Source: Phallusia fumigata (taxonomy: Eukaryota > Chordata > Ascidiacea > Phlebobranchia > Ascidiidae). From it: a DNA stretch of 57,052 nt. Below the pieces are notes generated by a model. The model was not told the origin of the DNA and made no database searches. It worked only from the letters and a program-made list of their open reading frames with translations. Position numbers and translations under genes: made by a program. Location: contig QXVZ01002297.1 of the NCBI GenBank assembly GCA_008931825.1, forward strand, positions 1 through 57,052. The letters are read 5' to 3'. Below, piece after piece: positions 24,601 to 37,584 of the stretch. How positions within the stretch are numbered: the stretch's first letter is position 1; every line of letters starts with the position of its first letter.

Positions 24601-27600
24601 TGAATAATCTTTTTATAGCTGCTATCCGATCTTTCGTCCAACTTCCTGTTTTGCTTACAAGCCATTCATCGACATCTGCGTCACATGTCTTGCGCTAACT
24701 TTTTTCTCAATTTGACATTTGCTTTTTCTTCAACCACAGCCAAGCAAAGAGGTGTAAAAGGGTGCGCATTACTGGTAACATCTGATCCCTTTATTTGAAC
24801 GATGGTGTTTTTGCTTACAAGGCTGCTGAAATGTTAACATCAACGCTCACCATAGGCTGGTGTGCGTACAAGGAATGTACGCCTAAATCGACGGTCCCAT
24901 ACCGCGCTTTGACTGTCAAACGTGCTGATAAACTTATACAGTTGAACAATATCTGCAAACCCTGTGTTGAAATTATTTTTAAACGCCAATATAGGGTTGT
25001 TGGTTTAATGCAGTATCAGAAAACATATACAGAAGGCAATTTCCAATCAAAAGTCTTTTAAACCAATTGTTCTATTTAAGCTTGTTCAGTTATCTGTTTT
25101 AGGCGTACAAAGCTCATAATCAACTTTTTGTGCTGCGCCGATATGAAAACCCTGACTGCATAAAGTGCTCCTACTTGACTTACGTTCCTTTCCGACTACG
25201 TGCAATGGTTACAGAGATGCCGCCGGTAACTTAGCTTGTCTCTACACGTATGTAAGGTCTCGTTCTTATCTCTGCTAGTTCGCCCTCTTCCACCTCCAGT
25301 GCCGGCATTTGCCTTTTTTACTGCGTTGGCTTGAAAACTAATGTTCTCACGCAAAACAATCCCAAATTTATCCACTTGCAACACATTATTGGTCGGTGTT
25401 TAAATAGTTGCAACAAAGTGATTGTCCGAATATATGTTTTCTTGTCCTTAGGTGTGCTATAACGTTTCGTGATCAAACGTACGAACCCGCCCGTCTCAAC
25501 ACAAAGATACAAGTCAGTACTGGAGTGTAAAACATTTTTCACGATTCTACAAGCGCTGTGGTTACCATCAGGAATGACTGAGAAAAGCAGCGCAAAGTTG
25601 CTTGTCGCGGTAAAAGAGAAAAGGGGCGTAAGGACTGTTAAAACGTTAAAACCAACTGATTAGACCTACCGTCACAGTATGCAGCATACTTGTCTTGTCT
25701 TATTCTTGTAAAAAATGTGCAAAATTGGTTGAAAACCTTCAAAACCGTGGCTTTGCACAGAAAACTCAAAAGCATTTGAAGCATATAAATAATACAAAAG
25801 GCTGTGTATACGTCAGTCGCGACAGGAGTGGGCAAAGTTATCCCTGTGTAGAATAAAACATAGCACATGCAATATCTGGTATATGTAACTACAACCTTAT
25901 GATCAAATCGTGGTGAACATTTGTATTTATTACACTGTAATGTTATAATCACAACTTACTGAAGACAACAACATTTGTTAAATTTTGACTGTTTAAAACA
26001 TTAGAAAAACGGAATCATTAAATGAAATGTAATCAAACATTGTGGAAGTTTGTTGAGACTGTTTGTTATGTCACGCTTTTTTAGAAACCGAATACGCTAA
26101 TCGAACCTCTGACCTAAAGGGTCTACCACCAGCAAAACACAAAATGCACTTTAAAATTTTGTCCACGTATTTCAGGCGACCTTGATTAAAGTTGTAAAAA
26201 GACTAATTAAACTTAAAAACCTTCAACTTAAACTCGCAAGGTATTTTTGTTCGAGTCATCCAAAGCCTATTTGGCAGGGCCAACACTGAATGTTGAGCTT
26301 ATCTCCGAGTAACGTTAGCTTAAGATCGGTCAACACAGTTTGCGCCCTTGACGGTCAACACTTAAAAAATTTGAACATGTAGTGAACACAAAATTTTTTT
26401 TGTTTGCTGTTTTCATCGGCAATGTTGAGTTGGCACACATCTTATGTTGCGGACCGATTATGATTTTTAATTGGGGCTTTTTAAAATATTTTGTAACAGC
26501 GTTTACAATCATCTCAGGTAAAGAGTTTTACAATCTTCCAGGTATTTTTAAACAGCGTTTACAATAACAAGTAAACAATGCAATGATCGAAGTTACTACA
26601 TCAAAAACGGTTGGTAATCTTTTGCAAATTTGCTGTCTAGCTGAAGTTAAGCCTATTTATGTGCATAATTGAAGCAAACTGGCAATGTTGGACCTAAAGT
26701 TGCATTAGCTTTGGCTCAATCGAATAGTTACAACACACAGTGGATTAAAATCTAATTAAATTTTAAATCCGATCCACTTTTGCCGTGAAAATGCTTTGTG
26801 TCGCCTAGTTTAGTGAGCTAGAGTCAACTCGTTTTCGCTTCAACAATCTTTTCAAGTGTTTGCTGTCAGTGTCCGCTCACCTTTTTTTGTCATAGACATC
26901 TGCACGCGATTCAGTCGTTTGTTTCGTAGATTTTTACGACAAACAAAACCCCACATTCCACGACAAACCAGTTACTCTGAGGACTGAATAGCAGACAGTA
27001 AGACCACCTTATGCTCGATGTACTTGCGTTGGGTAATTTTTATCCTACTTAATTTGACGGGGTGTTTGCCAATGTGTTTAATCCTAGGTGCTAGTCCCGC
27101 TTCCAATTCTGGGCTTTAGGCCTTATGGGATGCTACCAGGTTATGCAGGTTTCATTTTTTGTTCTCGGCTGTCGGAATCAATTAAAACCGGGACCTATGT
27201 AAATGTCGTTTGTTTAAATTTGTACATTGACTCTTATCCGCAGAACGGTCCGTTTGTTTAGGTGTAGGATTACTTTTGAAACAGTATAGGCGTGGTAATT
27301 CACAAAGTCTTTTTATCTGCTTCTCGCCTAACGCGCGACAAAACTAAGTCAAAGTAACCGGCTAAGTGATCTGACTAAAACTTTATTTGGGCAGCACAAA
27401 ATTAAATTTGTTTCAGTTTTTCATAACACGCTTTAATCGGGCGCAATATTTTCAAACAAATGAAACAAAACGCGGTTTGTATAGCATTCGGAGATTTTGA
27501 ACTGTGAGCTGGAAGATGCGCGCAAGTTAATATTCGTTGTCCTGTGAAATGCGGCCCTTCACAAACATTTCACCGCTAAAGCAACATGTTAAGTCAACCG

Positions 27601-30416
27601 TCAGTGGTAAGAATTCGGGCAGTCTCATTCATAGCGTGGTACAAAACATCGTCTCATTTTGGCCTTTAGTGGCTAACTGTCGTGTGTTGAAAGCAGAATT
27701 TTCACTATTGTTGTAACTAACAATTGTGGATTATCTTTTTTTGTTTACCTTTAAACATCGTTTTTGTTCGACGCACTACAAAGTTCGTTAAACTTTACCG
27801 GGTAAAGTTATTGACACTAACCCTAATCGCTAAATACCGGTTTTTTATATTCATAGAAACAGGATAATTTTGGCCAGCGTTCTAGTATGCTAGGTATTCA
27901 ATGGCCAATACACCTATAACTGGATTTGTGGTTTTTACAAGATAAGGTCAACTTGTTGAACTATTGATTGCCATTTGTGTTGTTGACTAATATATGTCAC
28001 ACTTTTGTTACATAAAGACAAGGTTGCAACGCTTGCACGTAATTCAACATAAACTGCATTATTTGCTTAAAATACGTTTTGTAGACCTATAACACCCGGG
28101 CAAATTTTGTGTCAAACATTTTTTTTAGAAAGCAGTGTGTTTCACCCACAAAAAACTAATCTGTGTTTAACGCGTCTGTTTTCGAAAACGAAAAGCGTTT
28201 TCGGGAATTGGGATTAACCTAATGTCTTAGTTTAACTTCTGCGAAATTTGTCGTTGCTCCGTTCATTTTTTCCTTCTCTTTGTTAACGCCTAAACAAAGA
28301 CTAGCCGGAGATTTAGATGTAAATACCAATTCTCATCACATGGTTCGTCGCCTCTATAGATTAACGAAAATCTTCCCTTTGCTTCTTAATAGTTTTATTT
28401 GACTAAATATTTGTCAATCAAAGAAACTTGGTACAATCTGAATAGCTGACTAGAGGTTACTTGGCAAAGTTTGTGTACCTTCCACACATAGACAACTCAC
28501 AATGGACTAACGCAACCCTTGTTTACTTTTGCATAGCCTTTCAGCTGACTTCAATGCTTTCACCAACTTTATCAAACGAGTTTCAAAAGATCGGTTGATG
28601 TTGTTTCGCGGTGTCCGTCTGTGACATTGGTAGTCAAGCAAGCGTATTTGTTTATTCACAAAAAGACGTGTAATTACCTGTCCTCTTGCGCCACTAGTGT
28701 CGGGATTAGAATCGTTAAACGTTTTTCGAGTTAAAGTTACCTTGTTAACTACCGGCTCCTTTTTGTTTTGTAAACACATTTTTAAGTTAGACACTACGTT
28801 CTATGAAATGATAGTAACGCTTGGGTTATTTGCCTGTGTTTGAAGCTAAAATGTCAAACTTGCTTAAAATGGGGTGAATAAACATTCTTCCAGAAATAAG
28901 CCAAACAGTACCAAGAGGAACTGAACAATTGTCAGCAATGCGACATCGTAAATTTCCCAATGTTGCGCACGCCTATACTGTAGTGGGTGAGTTTCGTATC
29001 ATTTCAACCCCCTAGTACAAGCTAATGTGACGAGCAGCGACAACTCAGTAGCAATTCGTTTGGAAGGTTTGCAAAGGGCGTCTCAGTTTTATTTTGACTG
29101 TTTAACAGCAAAAAGTTTGCATGTTATATAGTTTTGTCTAGCCTTTTTGTTTTTACATCGTTTTTACATTTTTGTTTGTTTTTTAAAAAACGCTGTACCA
29201 GAGCTTTGCGATTTGGTAGACAAAATTGAAAAGGAAACAAAAGTTAATTTTATGTCGTTTTATGAAGCAGCATGTCATGTGTCCATTTTTGTGGTACGCT
29301 TGGCCCATTGGCGACATGTAGCGGTGGCCGTGTCGTGAATGAATTTCAGGCAAATCTGGCAATATGACTACAATAGAAAATAGTTTGTGAGACTGTTCTC
29401 AAATGGGCAAGTGTTCGACCGACATCAGGCTGATTGAGACTCGAAAGTTTTTTTGAGTTTGATTTTGTGGTCAATGCTTTAACACAATCCTTGTCTGGTT
29501 GCAGATTGCTGTGACCTGCTCAACTACCCGCTTTTCAGGCTGAAATATTTCCACACGGCAAAAAGGACGCAGGGTAGGTGTTGTTTCTTTTGCAGCTTTA
29601 ACACGTTTAGTGCTTAAACAACGCGGTGTATTGTGATATGAAGGGTGTTCGTCTGGTCAGAAAACTCCATTTGCTTACATGGTGCTATGTTTTTACCAAG
29701 CATGGCTATGCGTTGTTTGTAATATAACGCTGTTCTATGTCAAAGGTGCATTAGTGCAGAAATCGTGGTGAACCACGGGTGCTTAATACAGACGATTTCA
29801 GTTTCGGATAAACTATAATAGAGCTGAGGACTGTTCTATGTCATGATTTACTTGATTTTCATTCAATTGACCACAAACATTGGTTGCAAAAATGTTTTGT
29901 CGTTGGTCCAATTTCGATGCGTTGCAACGTAAATCTGCACCAACGTTTTTGTTTCTGAAACACCGTTATGGCGGTTGAAATATTACCTAGGTTGGCAGTT
30001 TTGTACTGTACACTGTTTCTACTTGAAAATAGTTGTGCTGCTTGAAAATATCATAGGTTAACTTTTCAGTCCGGGATGGTTTTATGCTTATGATCTTGCA
30101 GTTTGGTCGTTTTTTTGGTTTAAATGTTTACAAAAATTGCGTCCCTTAGAGCACCAGCACTATAGATGAAGTGTTATGTAAAAACTGCTGTGTAAAGTAC
30201 GTTGCAGACTGGGTGACTATATTTTATTTTAAAATTGTAGGAAATGTTAAACGGGTTGTGTTGCTAAAAGACTATTGTCAGTAATGGCTAGTCTGTACAA
30301 TATTAACATCACAAAGTCACAAGAACATTTTAACGTTTTAGCAAAATGCCATGTTGTCGGCTGTCCAGACAACATGTAAAAATGCTGCAACAGATGTAAC
30401 ACATCAGTTTGTTCGT
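21679..30416. other. 8.7-kb region with no recognised gene
   Basis: Upstream of the sulfotransferase and downstream of the first channel-like gene. The longest open frames are about 60-105 codons and show no family motifs, signal peptides or conserved splice-linked exons. The only repeat I can define is the truncated retroposon at 29743-29830. It could hold regulatory DNA for the sulfotransferase. Confidence 0.5.
29743..29830 (-). mobile_element. 5'-truncated copy of the leader-bearing retroposon
   Basis: Matches only the 3' half of the element at 38067-38258. It is flanked by a perfect 13-bp repeat CTGTTCTATGTCA (29730-29742 and 29831-29843). Truncation on the leader/ribozyme side with a long target duplication is the hallmark of LINE-driven reverse transcription, and it fixes the element's orientation. 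Confidence 0.8.
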
Positions 30417-31460
30417 TCAGGTGGTAGAGCGTCTTCCCCTTTTTTCCGGTAGTGCTTCTATCATGTCTATGAATTTTTCAAACGCTTTTGCTTCCTCGCG
30501 CTTCGCCACAAAGCGCAATAAAAACTTGTTGTCTTTTCTACGCTCATGGTCGACCCTATATTTGTGGTATCTGTAGCAGAAGATTAGCACTTGAACCAAC
30601 GACGGGATGCCGAAAAACACAGACACAATAATCAAGACGTCGATTTGATTGACTGGACACAGATACGACGCACTTGGTTGAATGTCAGAAAGTTTGCATT
30701 CAAATTGGCCAACGAGCATCAACGCTGCGAACATAGTTACTGCAGCTACAGCTACACCTACAACTGAAAGGATTACTGAGACAGTGTTTGAAAAAATGTA
30801 ATACCCGAAGATTTTTTTGCTGTTTTTTCCGAAGTTTGTCAACAAAAGCTTTGCAGCAGCCTTTATTTTTGCCTCTTCTTTGGCTTTTTTTGAATTGTCT
30901 GTTTCTGGTCGGTTTAGCTGTGCTGCGACCGGACGATGAAAGTTCTCGAGCCCCGACTGTTTGGCTGCAAATGTATCCAAGAAATCATTCACCTTGTCCG
31001 ATAACTCGATCTTAATCACAGAGAGTTTGGGGTTATGATGGTGGTTGTATTTTTGACAGAGAATGTGGAGTTCAGTAAAGAGGCTTAGCTTTTTTGCAAC
31101 GTTTACTCTGCAGCAGCTGATGAATAAACTGTTTGCTATAAAGAGCATAACGGAAAGTGCTAAAAACGCCGGTGGCGAATACCTCAGAAATAGAATCCAG
31201 TGCCCAGAAAAGCCACATCGCTGGTTGATGTGTGCTTTTTCCTCGACGAATTCGGCAAAACTTAGGCCAGTCGTGTTGTTTTTTTGCGAAAAACAAGCAA
31301 CGAATGTAGGCTCGTACACTGTGAAGGACGCACATGCGGCTAAAAGCATCGACAAAAACAAAACGTTTCTCAGTCTTTCCAACGGTGGCAGAAGTGCTTT
31401 GTCCTGAAAGAGGGACAGAATTGGCAAAGTCTTAACAAAGCTGGTCTCCAAAATCGGCAT
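30417..31460 (-). CDS. LRRC8/pannexin-like four-helix membrane protein, copy 1 (no LRRs)
   Basis: Single-exon gene, 347 aa. Predicted helices are about 31-50, 94-116, 222-251 and 273-296. Loop 1 has Cys56 and Cys82, with INQRCGF around Cys82 and an N-glycosylation site NNTT at 61-64. Loop 2 has Cys255 (GQFECKL) and Cys268 (SYLCPVNQIDV). The linker (117-221) is Lys-rich. The tail carries KDNKFLLRFVAKREEAKAF. This order resembles the LRRC8 pore module: tryptophan/aromatic-led TM1, INQxC before TM2, two-Cys second loop, and the xDFAFLLHxID-like tail just before the LRRs. The protein ends there, with no LRR domain. Large-pore channel function is inferred. It is the outermost intact member of a same-strand array. 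Confidence 0.78.
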   Translation of the reverse strand: MPILETSFVKTLPILSLFQDKALLPPLERLRNVLFLSMLLAACASFTVYEPTFVACFSQKNNTTGLSFAEFVEEKAHINQRCGFSGHWILFLRYSPPAFLALSVMLFIANSLFISCCRVNVAKKLSLFTELHILCQKYNHHHNPKLSVIKIELSDKVNDFLDTFAAKQSGLENFHRPVAAQLNRPETDNSKKAKEEAKIKAAAKLLLTNFGKNSKKIFGYYIFSNTVSVILSVVGVAVAAVTMFAALMLVGQFECKLSDIQPSASYLCPVNQIDVLIIVSVFFGIPSLVQVLIFCYRYHKYRVDHERRKDNKFLLRFVAKREEAKAFEKFIDMIEALPEKRGRRSTT

Positions 31461-32984
31461 TGTGACAAACCTAAACAGTTGAAACTATCTGATTTAAATG
31501 CTGCAAAACATAATGAATAAAGCTGGGCTCATTTGTATGACAAAGTTTGTGCTATGAAACGGAGTACTTCTTACAACTTCTTGTTACATATAAGTCAATG
31601 AAAACTTCTCACAGTCAAATACTAGTATAGACAAAAAAGCTACAAAGTTGAAGCAATTGTCCATGTACTATTTGATATTGGCTGCAGACTATCTAAGTTT
31701 TTTTTTGTAAATCTTATGTTATTTCCCAAATGCACTCGTCCTATTTCAGTCCCCTTTCATCTGGCAGGCACAGTACAAACGAAACTTGTTGCACGGCCTC
31801 TTTGCAAAAATAGTCACAAATTGACAGCCTAAGTTTGTTTTTTCTGCTTCAGTTAGCTTCTATGTAACACGCATCTCGTTTTTCTCAGCAAACAGTTAGC
31901 GTGACCGAAACGTTCTTGTGTTTGGCAGTTCACTTGTTGCATACTGTGACGAAATATGCGAATTCATTGCTTTGTATGGCGTTTTCACGATTTGAGACCA
32001 GTTACTTGGGACAAACAACCGTTCAGTAATGAGTTTTGATACCACGATGTATCTGCCAGTGCCAGTACTATTCCTGCTGCGGAAAGAACTCTGACATTTT
32101 GCAATGCTAATGAACCTGAATCTCGTAGCTAGTGATGGCAGCAAAAGCGGAACATTGTGCACACCTGACATTTTCGCAAAAGTTTGGAAACAGTTGTCTA
32201 AAGCCGGTGTTGTGTTGTTTTGTTCTGCTTTGTGAAGCATCAATACAACACATATTTCATTTTCTACAACTTTACTAGAGCGTCGCTGGTCAAGTGTGGC
32301 GGCCGATTCGTTTTCTTTGCTGCTGTAGAGCGGAGGATTGGATCTTGGTTTTTAGAATGTTTTGTAAAATAGTAAAAACAAAAACACTACTAACGAATAT
32401 TAGCAATGTTGTATTTTAAAATAATTAAGCTTGTTTTAATGTTTCAATGCGGTATTCTGCGCATAATTGGCAATATAAATTAAACTGCGTATTTACAGTT
32501 ATAGTCAAAGGTGATGTAGATGTAAATGTTGAAATATGTTGGAATCATACACAAAAAACCGTGTGCATAATCATGGGAGTCGCTTGATTTTTCTAAACAG
32601 CTTGTTCTGCTATGGGCTCCTGGAATGCGAATACGTCCAGCCTGCAAAATGTTACATGCAAAATGTTTGCAAAAGAAACACAGAAAAAACAATGTATTTG
32701 TGCAATACATTGTATTCACCATGTACAAGTTTTCTTGGCAGTTTATGTTTTTAAAAGAAATCTACACTTCAAGACCGTGCCTTGTGTTCCTAAACATATA
32801 GGTAGCGTACATTGATCTTTCATAATTAGTCGCACAGTTTCTTACTTCATGAAGGCCGGATGATTTCCGGGCATTGTGTACATATCAAGCATGTCTTTGA
32901 AATCCGTTTTGCATCTTTGCGTCTTGTTATAAACTGGAAAGAAACTTGCTATCTTCTTTACACTTGTGGTTTTCGGTGTACTTG
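31461..32984. other. Spacer between channel copy 1 and first relic
   Basis: Holds the upstream region of copy 1. A 115-codon minus-strand frame (31896-32243) has no signal peptide, helices or similarity to the neighbours, so I do not call it a gene. Confidence 0.4.
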
Positions 32985-33500
32985 CGACCCCTGTAGACGT
33001 AGATTATACATTGACCAACGTCGAAATGCCGAAAAACGCAGACTCTATAATGAAGACGTCGATTTGGTTGACCTAACACAGATACGAAGCCTTTGGGTGG
33101 ATGTGAGGTAGTTTGCGTTCGAATTGTCCGGCATACAATAGATCACGTGGAAAGTTAGTGTGGCGCCGATCAAAAGCCCAAGTTGAAAGATTTGCCGAGA
33201 CATTGCTTCAATTTAAGATTTTTTAGTTGCCTTTTTCGAAATTTGTTAGTATTTGCTTTGCAGTAGTCGTAATTTTTTTCACTTCTTTATGGTTGTTGTA
33301 CTCCTGACAGAATGTGGAAACTTCTCCAAATATCACGAGCATTTTGTAATCTTTACACCACAGCTGCTGATAAATTGGCTGTTTGCTGTGAGAGGAACAG
33401 AAAGTGCCAAAAACGGTGGAGGCGAATAGCTCAGGAAACGAATCAAACGCTGATGAAATCCACACTGATTGATGTATGTTTTTTCCTCTGGGTTTCATTT
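32985..33500 (-). pseudogene. Decayed LRRC8/pannexin-like copy
   Basis: Fragments of the second-loop/TM4 part (about 32995-33110) and of the loop 1, TM2 and linker part (33223-33500) lie in order on the - strand. They read KNIHQSVWISSAF where intact copies have KTHINQQCGFHEAW. The first helix and most of the linker are missing, and frames are broken. Confidence 0.75.
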
Positions 33501-35276
33501 CTGTGACTCACTATCGACATTTTGCTATTGTATGGAGGGCTACGCAGACTTTCTCGCGGGAACAAGATTTAAAAACAAAAATTTTTGATTCGTTTTTCGC
33601 TTTTTGGCGATGGAAGCTTAGAAAGCAAGAGAACTGAAATTTCTACAATCTTATCATTTTTGCTCTGCTAGCGATTGAGGGATTTCATGTTTGCCAAGTT
33701 GCTGACCATATCCGTATTTTTTTGCTTTTGACTATCCTAGTTTATTCTTTTCAACAATTTTTTGGCTGCCTTTACCAGTAATGTCATGTCACTGCCAGCC
33801 CACAACTATTCCTGTTGTTTCTGCAGTGCAGCAACACATTTTTTCTTTAATGACAAACACATAGTTGACAAACTTCTCTAATTCACGAAAATTACGAGAC
33901 AGTAGTTATTTGGCGTTGTTACAAACGTAGGGTTACAAAAAATCGGAACTTTTAAATTATTTCATTTTTGTTTTGTTTTTCTTGGCGATTGCAATTGACT
34001 TGACTTTTAAACCAAGGTCAAACTTGTTTTGGTGCTGATTGTATGATGATGTTGTCGCTACAGTTAAAGTCCACAACGTCTCACAAAACTGTCCGTTGTG
34101 GAGAATCACTTTTGCCTAGGGAACTTGTGTCGATTTGTTGCATAACATGTGTGGAAAAATACAGCCGTGTATCAGTAGAGGTGGGTTGATATGTGCGGAA
34201 GCCTCCTACCAGGATGTTGAATGCAACGAGGTATGTATTATTCATTTTCAACCTGCAGCTTATGCAGAATCAAAAAGATGGCTAAAGACACTATTTGCAT
34301 TTTACTTGCACCAAACTCATTGTCGTTTCAAACTTGACGTGAATATCCACATTTCGTACCTATCGAAATAGTACAATGCAAATAAACGAACGTCACAACG
34401 TTGCGCAGCTATTTCCGGCTTGGTGATTGATTTAGTGCAATTGTGTCGCTACGATTTCTTTCACCAAGCGAATTAAACTCAACTCAACTCAACAAACGTT
34501 AGTTTAGTCAAATAACTGAACACTAAAAATATGTAATGGGACGGTGCATCTATCATTGCCAATAATTTTGATTAAAAAACGGTTGATGATTATTTATCTA
34601 ATTTTCACAGGCAGCTTTATTTTCGTTACTGGCACCTTACAGTTAATAAGTGCGAAATACACCTAGCACACCTGCTTGGTAAGAACAGTCTGGTAACAAT
34701 TGCGACTAACCCAAGTTTGCATGTACATGCATGCACCAAGCATTTTTTTTTTTTAGGGTCTAAGCCGGGACGATCCCGAGGATGAATCCCGATCAGTTTT
34801 TTTATTTCGGTCGAGCGCCTCGGCCCATTCGACCAAGCGCATTTCCGCTCCTGTGCTGTCATTTTAACAAACAGCGCCCTTTGTGTCCAGCACCTTACTT
34901 GCTGCAAGTTGCAATGAATTAAACTTTGAATTTACAACGATAATGTTTTGAAGATATTAAATCCCTTGTGATATGTACTGCGGAACTTCAAATGCCACAA
35001 ATTGGATAAAAGTTCCGTTGTTAGTTTTGTCTGTGATTGACTTTCACACAAAATTTTGCAATGTCGGTCAACTTAAAGTTGTATTTTTAAATATTTTAGC
35101 TATAATGCTTAACGTGTCGGTGCGAGATACTGTGTACACAATACTATTGATAAGTTAAACGCACATTTTTCCAGTTCATCAACGGTAACGCACACTCGTT
35201 TTTGTATGCAGTAAGTCTACAAAAGAGCTGGGTATAAAACTGTCATCAGTTTGTTTGCCTCGTGTGTAATCAATGG
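33501..35276. repeat. Segmental duplication A (spacer), paralogous to 40641-42267
   Basis: Shared blocks include GGGAACAAGATTTAAAAACA (33560 and 40739), GCGGAAGCCTCCTACCAGGA (34196 and 41329) and CATTTTAACAAAC (34860 and 41840). Parts also recur at 36430-37260. It carries one young SINE absent from the paralogue. I find no gene. Confidence 0.75.
34744..34830 (-). mobile_element. tRNA-derived SINE, absent from paralogous segment
   Basis: On the - strand it has a Pol III A box (TGGTCGAATGGG), a B box (GGATTCATCC), a short body and an A-rich tail (the T run at 34743-34754 on +). ACCAAGCATTT and ACCAAGCGCATTT flank it. The paralogous site near 41814-41825 reads ACCAAGCATTTCCGCTCC without the insert, so the insertion followed the segmental duplication. 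Confidence 0.75.
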
Positions 35277-36380
35277 TTACTTGTTTGCTTCAAATTCATC
35301 TTCAACCCCTTTTGATGGTTCCTTGTTTTGTTCTGTCAGATCTTTTATAAATTTTTCCACTTCTTCCTTGTCTTGTTTCTTTGCTATAAATCGCAGAAGA
35401 AACTTGTTGTCTTTTCTGGTCTCGCCTTTCGCGCTCTCCACGCACTCCACGCGCTTTAAGCACTCCCTGCATTTCACGCACTCCAAGCAATACTTGCAGT
35501 ATCTCTTTAAGTAAATGAGGGCATGAAGTAAAGACGGAACGCCGAAAAACGTGGCCACAATGTAGAAGACGTCAATTTGATTGATAGAACATAGATAGGT
35601 AGCATTTGGATGTATGTGTGGAAGTTTACATTCGAATTGACCAGCATACATCACTGCTGCGCACATTGTTGCACCGGCTGCAGCTGAACATGCCATTGAA
35701 AGGATTAACGAGATAGTATTTGATGCAATGTAATGCCAAAAAATTTCCTGGCTGTCTTTAGCGAAGTTTTTCAATATACGTTTTGCGGCGGTCTTCAGTT
35801 TTTCCTTTTCAATTCCCTCCGGTTTTTGAGCCATGCTTGTTTCTGGTTGGTCAGGCTGTTCTGCGTTTGTGCCGGACTGTTTAGCAGCGACTGTTTCCAA
35901 TAAATTGTATACTTTATCTGAAAACTGGATCTTAATTTCTGATAGTTGTGGAATGTGGTGGTCATTGTACTTCTCACTAAGTGTGCATAGTTCGACAAAC
36001 AGGTCAAGTTTTTTGACAACGTTTACGTTACAGAAGCTGACAAACGGACTGTTTGCCAAGAAAAGCAAAACAGATAGTGCCAATAACGTCGGTGGTGAAT
36101 ACCTCAAAAAACGAATCCAAGCCTCATGAAATCCGCACTGTTGGTTGATGTGGGTCTTTTCCTCAAGGAAATCCACGTAACTGATTGGGGTCGTGGAATT
36201 TCGTTGCGAAAAGCAAGCGACGAACATTGGCTCGCATACTGTGAAAGACGCACACGCGGCCAAAAGCATTGTAAGAAACAAAACATTTCTAAATTTTTCC
36301 CACGGTGGTAAAAGTGGTTTGTCTTTAAAGAGAGACAGAATCGGCAAGGCGTTTACTAAGCCAGCACTCAGAATCGCCAT
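35277..36380 (-). CDS. LRRC8/pannexin-like four-helix membrane protein, copy 2
   Basis: Single exon, 367 aa from the start MAILS at 36380. I chose this Met because copies 1, 3 and 4 align there; an in-frame Met lies 16 codons upstream at 36428. Helices are about 30-50, 95-115, 217-246 and 270-292. Loop cysteines are Cys56, Cys82 (INQQCGF), Cys251 and Cys264, with sites NST and NAT for glycosylation. After TM4 there is a Cys-rich stretch (CKYCLECVKCRECLKRVEC), which could be palmitoylated. The tail is RKDNKFLLRFIAKKQDKEEV. The TM1-TM2 half is almost identical at DNA level to copy 3, while the linker differs more. Channel role inferred. Confidence 0.78.
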   Translation of the reverse strand: MAILSAGLVNALPILSLFKDKPLLPPWEKFRNVLFLTMLLAACASFTVCEPMFVACFSQRNSTTPISYVDFLEEKTHINQQCGFHEAWIRFLRYSPPTLLALSVLLFLANSPFVSFCNVNVVKKLDLFVELCTLSEKYNDHHIPQLSEIKIQFSDKVYNLLETVAAKQSGTNAEQPDQPETSMAQKPEGIEKEKLKTAAKRILKNFAKDSQEIFWHYIASNTISLILSMACSAAAGATMCAAVMYAGQFECKLPHIHPNATYLCSINQIDVFYIVATFFGVPSLLHALIYLKRYCKYCLECVKCRECLKRVECVESAKGETRKDNKFLLRFIAKKQDKEEVEKFIKDLTEQNKEPSKGVEDEFEANK

Positions 36381-37522
36381 TGTAACAAATCTCGTCAATT
36401 GAACTGTAGACGAAGTTGGAAGCTTCAAACAAAAGATTTATGATAAAATGAGTTTCATTCATGTGACTCGTGCGTCTGCTTCAGCAAAGCACCATTGACA
36501 CGTTGCTGTTGTGTGCAACCTTCCGTTTCTTTGTGAACTAAACTTAAAAGAAATATTTATACTGGGTCAATGTTATCGCAATTGACTATCCACAAACGCT
36601 TTCTCTAGTTTAACCTTAACGCGCTGACTTCCAGTTAAACTGGTCGCCTTTCACCAGTGACTGGCTGCGTTTATAGACAAATAAAAGGGGGCGAATTTCG
36701 ATTCCCACGCTCAACTGTTCCTGCTGTTTTTGTCGTGCGGCACCACACTTTTTCTCAAATAATAAACATACTTGACAAACTATCCCTACATTTTTAATCT
36801 AATTCGTGCAAAAGTAGAAGACTTATTGGCGTTGTAATAAACGTTGGGGCTACAAAAAATTCGTGGCTTTTTGTGTATTACTTTTTAGTTTGACTTTTAC
36901 TTATCGATTGCAGTTTGTTTGTTTTTATCTAATGTCAAACTTGTTTGTTGTCGGAGGTTATATGATGATGTTGTTGCTACAGTAAGTCTATCGTCTCACA
37001 AAACTGTCCATTATGGAGGATCACTTTGCTTTGGGAACTTGTTGTTTTAGTTTTTGCATAACATGTTGGGAAACTACAGTCGTTTATCAGTGGACGTGGG
37101 TTGGTGTATGTGAAAGCCTCCTACCAGGATATTGATCGAAACGAGGTATGCATTAATCATTTCCCACCTGCAGTTAGTGCAGCATCAAAGAGATGACTAA
37201 AACATTGTTTGCATTTTGCTTGCACCCAACCAAACTTCCTGGTCATTTCGAAACATTGCCTAAAGATCTACATTTCGTACCTGTTCGAATGGTGTTTAGT
37301 TTCCTATATTAACGAGCCGTTGGCTAGATGCAAACAAATGGTGGTTGAGACAAATAGCTACGCTGTTATGTAATTAAAGTCGTTGGTATGTTTGTGAGTA
37401 ATACTAATTTTGGCTGAAAATATCCCGCAAAATTTGTTGAGAACCTAGGCAGGTTCAGACGAAACAATACGCACCGTTGTCATTGTTACCTGTCATTCGG
37501 CTTTCGACAGACACACCGCCTA

Positions 37523-37584
37523 ACCTGCGTGGCTCAGTTGGTAGAGCGCCAGATCCGGACAGGGTCCTGTCGTGGGTGCAAATT
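37523..37584 (+). repeat. tRNA-derived sequence (pseudo-tRNA or SINE head)
   Basis: GTGGCTCAGTTGGTAGAGCG is a perfect A-box/D-arm. The B-box position reads GGGTGCAAATT, degraded from GGTTCAAATC, and no acceptor stem closes. A paralogue is at 47499-47560. Not a functional tRNA. Confidence 0.6.

Noticed and set aside
26090..26140. tRNA-like B box (GGTTCGATT) on the - strand
   Set aside because: No A box at proper distance and no cloverleaf.
29147..29338. 63-codon ORF with a charged segment resembling an exon
   Set aside because: No splice-linked partner and no recognised family.
21679..30416. CRISPR, rRNA or phage-type features
   Set aside because: None seen; the window is eukaryotic and holds no regularly spaced repeats of that kind.
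31896..32243. 115-codon minus-strand ORF upstream of channel copy 1
   Set aside because: No signal peptide, membrane helix or paralogue in the other array units.
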